From contig NW_004775935.1 in NCBI RefSeq assembly GCF_000247815.1, positions 493,839 to 557,838 on the forward strand: a stretch of DNA of 64,000 nt. Reading direction: 5' to 3'. Below the pieces are notes generated by a model that saw only the letters and a list, made by a program, of their open reading frames with translations, was not told where the DNA came from and did not search any database. Positions 57,001-64,000 of the stretch are shown piece after piece. Within the stretch, counting starts at the first letter, position 1, and each line of letters begins with the position of its first letter. Both the position numbers and the translations under genes were made by a program. Source of the DNA: Ficedula albicollis. Lineage: Eukaryota > Chordata > Aves > Passeriformes > Muscicapidae.

Positions 57001-60000
57001 GAACGCTGTGGTGCTCAAAATTAGTATGAAAATGTTGGCCGTAGAAAGTATAAGGTGATTCTGCTTCATTTTAAAATTGTAGTTTATGATGGGAAACAAG
57101 TAACCTGAGATTCAGGATTTGATAGCTAGTCAAGAGAGTTTAAAAATGTCATGTGTGTGAATATATCTCTATGTTGTCTGTATATAGTGCTTCTAAAATT
57201 CCTACTTATACCAATAATTAAATATGTGTTTGGATTATGAGATGAAAACTTTATTCATGGAAATTTTCAGTTACTTAACCTACTACTCATGTGCAAATCT
57301 GGAGTCAATTTTCTTTTATTTTTGGACTCTTTACTCTCTAGTCTTATTGGACTGCCCCATTTCAGACAGATCAGTAAGTTCATACAGGTCTTTCTTAATT
57401 TGTTCATGGTGCTTTACTTGTTGGATACTTGTTTTCTACAGAAAGAGAACAAGAACAAAAGGCTGTTTGAAAGCTTGCAGACATATTTTATAACCTGAAG
57501 TCAGAAACTCAGCAAGAGCTGAAAAAGATCTGACTCATGAACAGTGGTAACTTGTGAAAGCATCTGTCTCCTCTCGGTAATAGTTCTGTTCCAGTATCCT
57601 GGTTACTTTGCAGCAGCAGTTTCTGGTTGTCTGAAAGGAGAGTAGTAAGGAAGGGGAACAGCTGTAATTGGCTCCACTATGCGGAAACATCTGGTAGTTT
57701 TGCTAAATTCATCCTAACATACTGTTACTTCTGTTAGAATACTTTTATTTAAAAACTGGAAACAGCTAAGTTTTGTTGGCTAAATACTATCAGGTGGCAG
57801 TAATTTGATGTAAATGTTTCCTATTCAGGTTCAGATTTGAACATCCTTCATAGTTGGCTATACTTATTAAGTGTCTGTCAGTGTCAACTGAAAAGCAGTG
57901 AGCCCTTTGTTTTTTCTCTCTCCTGTCCTGAAGTGCTAGAAGCAGGTCTGTTCTACAGCTCAGCTTTTTTTCCACTTATACCCCACATCTTTTTTTTGTT
58001 GAAACATACCTGTAAGGTTTTTTTTCTGTGAGTAGTCCCACTAAAATAATTTGGATCACTTACATGAGTGATGAATATACTGAAATTCTTTGAGGAGTCT
58101 TAAGCAGAAGAATATAACAAAATCAAGCTAAGTACAAGCTGGACTTAAAAAATATATTTATCTTTTTCTTTAAATTATTTAATTTGTTTTAGTTGTTTGT
58201 CTCAGGAAAAGGCAGTACTTTGAAAGCTGCAACTGGCTTGGAACACATCTCCATTTTCAGTGCTATAAAATAGTTGGCATCTTTATGTTGTGTTTTATTG
58301 CTCTTCATATATTTGTTGTGACGTTGACATCTCGGAGAAATGTAGTTACAAAGGAGAAACTCCTCAAAGCCAGATGAGTCCATATTTTTTAATCTCAGTT
58401 GTGTGGTTTTTATCCTGATATTTTGGGTTTCAGTTACTCAAAATGCTTTGCCTGTGGCCACAGACTTGCAAGTCACTGGCACATGTGCTTTAATGCTATT
58501 GAGGTTTTTACAGAGAAAAACAAGGCATAGCAAATGGAAGTAGTGAGATAAGGGTTGAAGTCAGGAGAAAATGCCACAGTAAACACCTGTAATCTCTGTC
58601 ACTCCTCAGCTTGAGGAAACCAAAGGGAAAATTTTCATGATACACATGGTTCTGTCTCCGTTTCAGGAAGTGAAAGTTCAGTTACTGTGACTGAGCTTTT
58701 CAGTAGCATAAATAAGCCTACATACATAATGAGCTGTGAAAACCAGTAACCCTGACCCTGTCCTCAGCATAGTAGAAGGCATTTAATGCAAAATTATTTT
58801 CTGCCAGATACTAAAATAAGAATATATTACAATAAGCGCATTTTGAATTTAATTACGTTTTTGGAAAAGGTAATTTTATTATTGGGTAGGTCATACCTCT
58901 GCAGTTTGGTGTATCAGTTGCACAGTCCTTTTAGATTATACTTCAAAAGATTCAAGTCTGTGCTGAAGCTGTGTTTTCATTGTTTGCAGTTAAACAAGCA
59001 GAGTCACATTAAAGAGTCTCTTTACAGCCTTGCTCCTTTCCTCCTCAACTGAACAGATTTTTTTGACTAAATTAAGTTAGATTTCTTGGTAAGGTGGTTA
59101 CTGTGAGTCAAAGTACTGTTTGCCTTAGCCTTTAGTTGTGCTTGGTGATCAATTTGCCTCTAGGAAAAAAAAAAGTGGAAAGTCTTTCCAGACTGATAAC
59201 CTAAAATGTGTAGTGGATCTGTACAGAAGGTTGGGGTTTTTTTTGTTTGTTTATTGTTTTTTCTTCTTCTTCTTGTCTTGTTTGTTTTTAATTTCATTTA
59301 AAATGCAGCTACCCTTCAGCATTGTTACATTTAATCAATGTCTTCAGTTTATATATAGTGAATTGCCAGCTGGAGATCTGTTTTATTGAGAAGTCAGCCA
59401 TGTTCATTAGTTTATTCCTCTAGGAAGTATTTGCAGTGGTACAGGAGTGGACAAAAAAGGATCTTACCTTTTTGGTGCTCCAGGCAGTGAGTGCCACTCT
59501 GGAAGTGTTTAGCCCTTGATAATGTTACTAGATGTTGCATTCCTTCTTGTGTCCAATCTCAGTTTGAATTTCAGTGGCAAGACTGAAGTGTTCCCTCCAT
59601 GCTCCTAATAGACAGATGCGTTCCTTTGAGTGTGTAGGAATGTCTCCCTAGTGGCAATCCTTTTCCATTCCAAAGCTTGAGCAAGGAATAATCTAACATC
59701 CTCTGACACTACAAGAGAAATCCTGTACTTATGAATGCCCTCTGTAAATTATAGGCAAAAAATGACCTGGAAAACAGATTTTTAAATTTCAGTGTCAGAG
59801 ACTTCAGGCAGAAAGAACAAAGACTTGGGACTGTCAAAAAGACTAAGCCCTACCAGGCAACTTTTATGCAATATTTGGCAAATAGGATAATCTTACTGGA
59901 AAATGAACTAAATTAATTAGAGCATGAATGGGTGGATTAATCTGAAGCTGAAAGTTTGTATCCCTATTTCAAGTTAAATCTGTTGCCTCTGAGAGGCCTC

Positions 60001-62340
60001 ATACTCCATTGCTTTGCTTTTTTATCTTTGGGTCTGTTTTATTTGTGTGCCTTGTACTTTCAGCCAAACCAACTATTCATCAGACTCAGATTTCAGTGCT
60101 GCCCGATTGTTGGATTTTATGCCTCATACAATTCCAAAGTCTTTTAATGTGATTATGATAACAGTGTGCCCCCAGTCATTTTGTGTGGAGCTGTATAGAG
60201 AGTGTGTAACTGGGGGACGTGATAAAATTAGAAAAGCATGCTGTTCTTAACGTGAGCTACTTAAACTGCAAAAACAGGCAGTGCTCATGGGATATACCAC
60301 TGTACTACAGCAAAGAATAGACTCTCTGCTGCAAAAAAACCCCTGTTCAAAACCTGTCATGCTCTTGCTGTCATGAACTAGGATAGACTTTTGCCAAAGT
60401 CAATATAGAGCAGAGTATTAACTTTTGCCAGCAATTTATGTTTACTTCCATGAGATGATGAGCCATGATGTCAGAAGTGGAGAGGTTTCCCTGGAACTTG
60501 AAGCATGTTCTCTAGAGAGGGCATAAAGGCATAAATCCTGAGGAAAAACAAATGCTGTGTCCTTTTTTTTTGCCAGTGCTGGAGAGGGGATCTCTTCTGT
60601 AAGAATGTTGTCTTGTTTTTTAATACATATCATGGCGGGCTTGAGAGATGTGCTCTGCTGGAAATGTGGTGGATGTCTTTCTGTGAGCTAGAAGACTTTC
60701 TGAGCTACCTTATATTTTATTGCTCTTCTGATTTTTACTTTAATCAAAACAGCATCTGTGCCAACTAACTTAAGCACTGTAGCATTCATTTTTTTTCATT
60801 TTCCTGGATTATTTTCCTGATATCATCATGTGATCATTTACCATAATGTCTTTGAGGTGTTCTCCTGTTCCACAGACTTCATCTTTCCCTGCCTGTTCCA
60901 CAGTCTTTTCCATCGCTGCTCCACTTGTTCTAAATCACACCTCTAAGGGAACAGGATTCATGTTTTGGAAACATTCAAAATCTTTCGTCTGGGAATCAGA
61001 CCTTGGCTGGGCTGTCCCATCTGAGGGCTGCTGATTTGATAATCTTCTTTTAGAGCAACCTGTTTCTCAAGGGGCAGATACAGAAAAAGAAAATGTAGTC
61101 TTAACAAACCCATAGTGCTCCAAGTTGACAAATATTTTGAATTTTACACTGTGTCAAAATTCTGTTTAATCTTTTTTTTTTCAAGACACTCAATCTAGAG
61201 AAAGTGTTAGGCACTCAGCAGTGATAAAGTTAGATCCTTTCCAATCTGTATCAGATTTCATTTTTCTTTTCTACTGACTGTTACAGTGGCATATCCAATG
61301 TGCCTGCTTTTCAGAAAAAGGTACTTCTCATTCTCTTGGAGGCACACATAAGCTGTTGGTCTCCAGTGTAACGACAATTATCAGATGTATTATGCATTGT
61401 TTTGTTGTGACCACCCAGCTCAGACCTTCCCAGCTCAGACCCCCTTATGCTTCATCTCTTTATGTCCATTGCAGAACAGAACTTCTGCAAGTGATCAGGG
61501 AAATTTTAGCAAGAGATCATTTAGATCTCTTTAGTAGAAATGATCTTTAGTAGAAAGAGATCATTAAAATAGTGTTCTTAAACCTATTACTGCCCTTAGG
61601 GTCAGACTGAGGCGCCCTGTGTACCATAGCATATTCTTTCTGGCAACTACCTAGGGAGCACATGGAGGATACTGAGCAGCTCTGGACTTGTTATTAGTTG
61701 AAATTTTCATCATCTTCCTCTGGACTGCATTCAGAGCGTAGATTATTAGGTAAATGGTTACTGTACAATCAGCAAACCAGAAATAATACTATTAATTGAT
61801 AAGTATTAATATATCTGTGTGGATTAAAGGAAATTGCGACGCAATGTAATTGAAATATCTGATATCCCAAAAATCAGTGCTGTGGGTTTTTTGTTGTGGG
61901 TCCTCCCCCCTGCTGCCCTCCTGCTCCTCTTCTGTTCAACTATGGCATTTTAAATCTATCATATTAGAAATTGCATTATAATCAGAGGAGTTTTATTTTC
62001 TTTATGCAGTTCTCACAGGAACTCTCTGAATACTGTAACTTTGCTTAAGTTAACTCATGTGAAGCTGTGCAAATATTGACTAATTACTCTTACTAAGTAC
62101 TAATTTTACAGATGGTTTATTCTATAAAACCTTTGAGATGAAGTAAGGTAAAGCCAAAGCAGTCCTTGGCCACGTTATACTTTTTGTGGGTAGTAGTGCT
62201 TGGTGTCTGCACTTAGCAGAAGCAACAGAAATAAATGCATACATGATGAGGAGTGTAACCCTAGTGCCGTATGAGCAAAGTGACAAACTTTCATGCCATA
62301 TATTAATAAATGCTCTTTCTATGCATTAGTATTTGTGAAT
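57001..62340. other. AT-rich stretch after the CpG island, nothing recognised
   Basis: If the island is a promoter for a + strand gene, this would be its first intron. I see no second exon with a convincing splice-site pair and protein-like frame. T/G-rich tract at 59234-59291. Confidence 0.45.
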
Positions 62341-62390
62341 ACCTTTAAGTTCCACACTAAAACAGTTGTGTTAGTGTGGAACTTAAAGGT
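62341..62390. repeat. Perfect inverted repeat, 20-bp arms, 10-nt loop
   Basis: Left arm 62341-62360 is ACCTTTAAGTTCCACACTAA, loop 62361-62370 is AACAGTTGTG, right arm 62371-62390 is the exact reverse complement of the left. A perfect arm of 20 bp is not expected by chance in a 64-kb window. It could form a stable hairpin in RNA or a cruciform in DNA. Confidence 0.97.
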
Positions 62391-62937
62391 GTGCAGCTAA
62401 ATACACTGAAAAATGACTTTAGGATTTCAAGGAAAACCAGTTTTAAAGGGCAAGTCCAAGCATTTGAAATTAGTTTTGCTGAAGCACTTTGTCCAGCAAA
62501 AAGCAGACTATTTAGAGTTCAAGTCAGCTTAGTGAAATCAATTTGTAAAATCTTCTTTGATAACTGATTTTGCATAACTAAAGAATTTGCAAAAAGAAAT
62601 AGTGTGTATTCAAGAGGAAGTGAGGAGAAGCAAATCGGGCAATATTCATTGCAGCTAATTTGCCATGCTATAGCAGTGTCACTGAAACTCACCAAAGCAT
62701 GTGAAAACAGGGGAATGATTAAAAATATAAAAATGAAATTTTGAACAAATGGTCTTCAAATACTTACTGCATGTTGATACAGAGTGCACATAATTGCTGC
62801 TACCTTCATCATGGATACTTGGAGTGACAAAATCACTGTGAGTCTTTCCAATTAATCAAAGTGTATTATGTCTTCCTGAAAGCATAAGTGATTAAGTAAT
62901 CCTGCTAATTTTGTTGCATGCCTTTGCTTTCTCATCT

Positions 62938-62993
62938 GTTTTGTTATTGTTGTTGTTTTTGGTGATATTTTTTGTTTTTGTTTTTTTTTGTTG
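62938..62993. repeat. T/G-rich low-complexity tract
   Basis: About 55 bp of GTTGTTGTT and T runs on the + strand. Confidence 0.9.
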
Positions 62994-63420
62994 ATGTAGT
63001 AGTTATGAGCCTACTTTTTAATTCAAACATCCTGTGTCATTGCTGTAGAAGCTCTCACATAAGAATCATTGAGAGTTTCAGTGACCAGTTGTGACCTTTC
63101 CAGGCCCTTTCCAGAATCCTGCATGGTTGTGGTTGTACGGATATTGCTTGACTTCTTAAGCCTAACTATGTCTCCATAAAACTGTGTTACTGAAATATTT
63201 TGAATCCAGCTGTGTGGAAGATGGTCATTGGGCTATGAAGGAATATGAAATATAAAAGTTTTTTTAATGCCAGAGGGAGAAAAAATCCTCACAGTAGCTA
63301 CTCTGAGTTTCTGGCTACTGCATCTTAAAGCAGTCGTAGCTGTATGGCAGAAGGTCAACATCACAGGAATATTGATTTCTAACTTCAGTTCAGGCATATG
63401 TATTTCCATATCACACAATA

Positions 63421-63515
63421 TTCTGACCTGAAGGGACTAACAAAGATCATCAAGTGAATGGCCCATACAGGTATTGGACCCAAAACCAGGTGTTATTAGC
63501 ACCATCCTCTAACTG
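63421..63515 (-). mobile_element. tRNA-derived SINE with CR1-like tail
   Basis: On the left CTGACCTGAAGGGACTAACA and AAGATCATCAAGTG are CR1-like 3' tail text in antisense. On the right GGTATTGGACCCAAAACCAG, GTGTTATTAGCACCATCCTC and TAAC are the antisense of a tRNA-like head (GTTAGAGGATGGTGCTAATA, with a B-box-like GGTCCAATACC region). A tRNA-Ile head joined to a CR1 tail is the architecture of TguSINE1-type elements of songbirds. The copy is about 95 bp and lies just before another CR1. Confidence 0.55.
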
Positions 63516-63544
63516 TTCTCAGATTTGCATATATTTGAAAAGAA

Positions 63545-64000
63545 TTGCAAAATAGTTAGAGTTGGAAGGAACCTTTGGAGATCATCCAGTCCAGCCTTCC
63601 TGCCAAGGAGGGTCAGCTAAGAGTGGGTTACACAGGAATCTGACCAGGTATGTTTTGAATGTCTCCGGAGAGAGAAACTCCACAATATCTTTGGGCAACC
63701 TCTTCCAGTGCTCTGCCAGCCTCAATGAAAAGAGACTTTTCCTCATGTTGAGGTGAAACTTAGTGTTTTAGTTTTTGGCCATTGCTCCTCGTTCTGTCTC
63801 TGGGCACCACTGAAGAGTCTGGCACTGTCCTCTTGCACCCACCTTTGAGATATTTATACGTGTTAATGAGATCCCCTCTCAGTCTTCTCTTCTCCAGACT
63901 AAACAGGCCCAGCTCCTGCAGTCTCTTCCCATAAGAGAGATGCTCCAGACCCCAAATTATCTTTGTGATCCTCTGCTGGACCCTCTCCAGTAGCTCCTTG
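63545..64000 (-). mobile_element. CR1 LINE, reverse orientation, runs off the window
   Basis: From its 3' end at left: AATAGTTAGAGTTGGAAGGA, GGAGATCATCCAGTCCAGCC, TGGGCAACCTCTTCCAGTGC, CAATGAAAAGAGACTTTTCC, TGAGATCCCCTCTCAGTCTT, CTTCTCCAGACTAAACAGGC, CCTCTGCTGGACCCTCTCCA. This is clear antisense CR1, among the less diverged copies here, and it continues past position 64000. Confidence 0.93.

Overview
The window looks like vertebrate, specifically bird, nuclear DNA. It is AT-rich and gene-poor, carries several CR1 LINE fragments with the avian 3' end (CCAACCT...ATGATTCTGTG), one solo LTR that reads like the ERVL-type LTRs of neoavian birds, and one tRNA/CR1 composite SINE. The last two favour a neoavian, possibly passerine, bird over a galliform, but that rests on memory of the families and not on a search.

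The only gene I can name with confidence is FRMD3 (FERM domain-containing protein 3), + strand. Positions 1-10499 are its intron sequence and 10500-11095 is its terminal coding exon, which encodes the acidic tail, the single C-terminal membrane helix and the end of the protein. The 3' UTR follows, probably to the AATAAA at 14277-14282, and contains a 319-base run of C. FRMD3 maps to human 9q21, and that part of human chromosome 9 corresponds to the avian Z chromosome, so the window is probably Z-linked (inference).

At 14890-15285, - strand, lies an unidentified 123-codon reading frame with a polyadenylation hexamer just after its stop, convergent with FRMD3. It abuts a 504-bp perfect-looking tandem duplication and then a 64-bp one that holds another coding-like segment on the same strand. 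This is the best candidate for an undescribed transcription unit or decayed gene.

From 16.4 to 54.8 kb I find no convincing exon. The stretch holds CR1 pieces, a 49.6-50.2 kb solo LTR, microsatellites, T/G-rich tracts and an unusual number of short local tandem duplications (58 to 504 bp units, most with few mismatches). A cluster of identical homeodomain-type palindromes at 34.27-34.33 kb resembles an enhancer.

At 54825-57000 there is a GC-rich, CpG-rich island, interrupted by 1573 consecutive C bases. In human the next gene beyond the FRMD3 3' end is RASEF, on the same strand, so this island may be its promoter or that of a non-coding RNA, but no RASEF coding sequence is visible. From 57.0 to 63.4 kb I see no gene, only a perfect 20-bp-arm hairpin at 62341-62390. 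The window ends inside a CR1 element. I found no new multi-gene system, CRISPR array, tRNA or rRNA gene.
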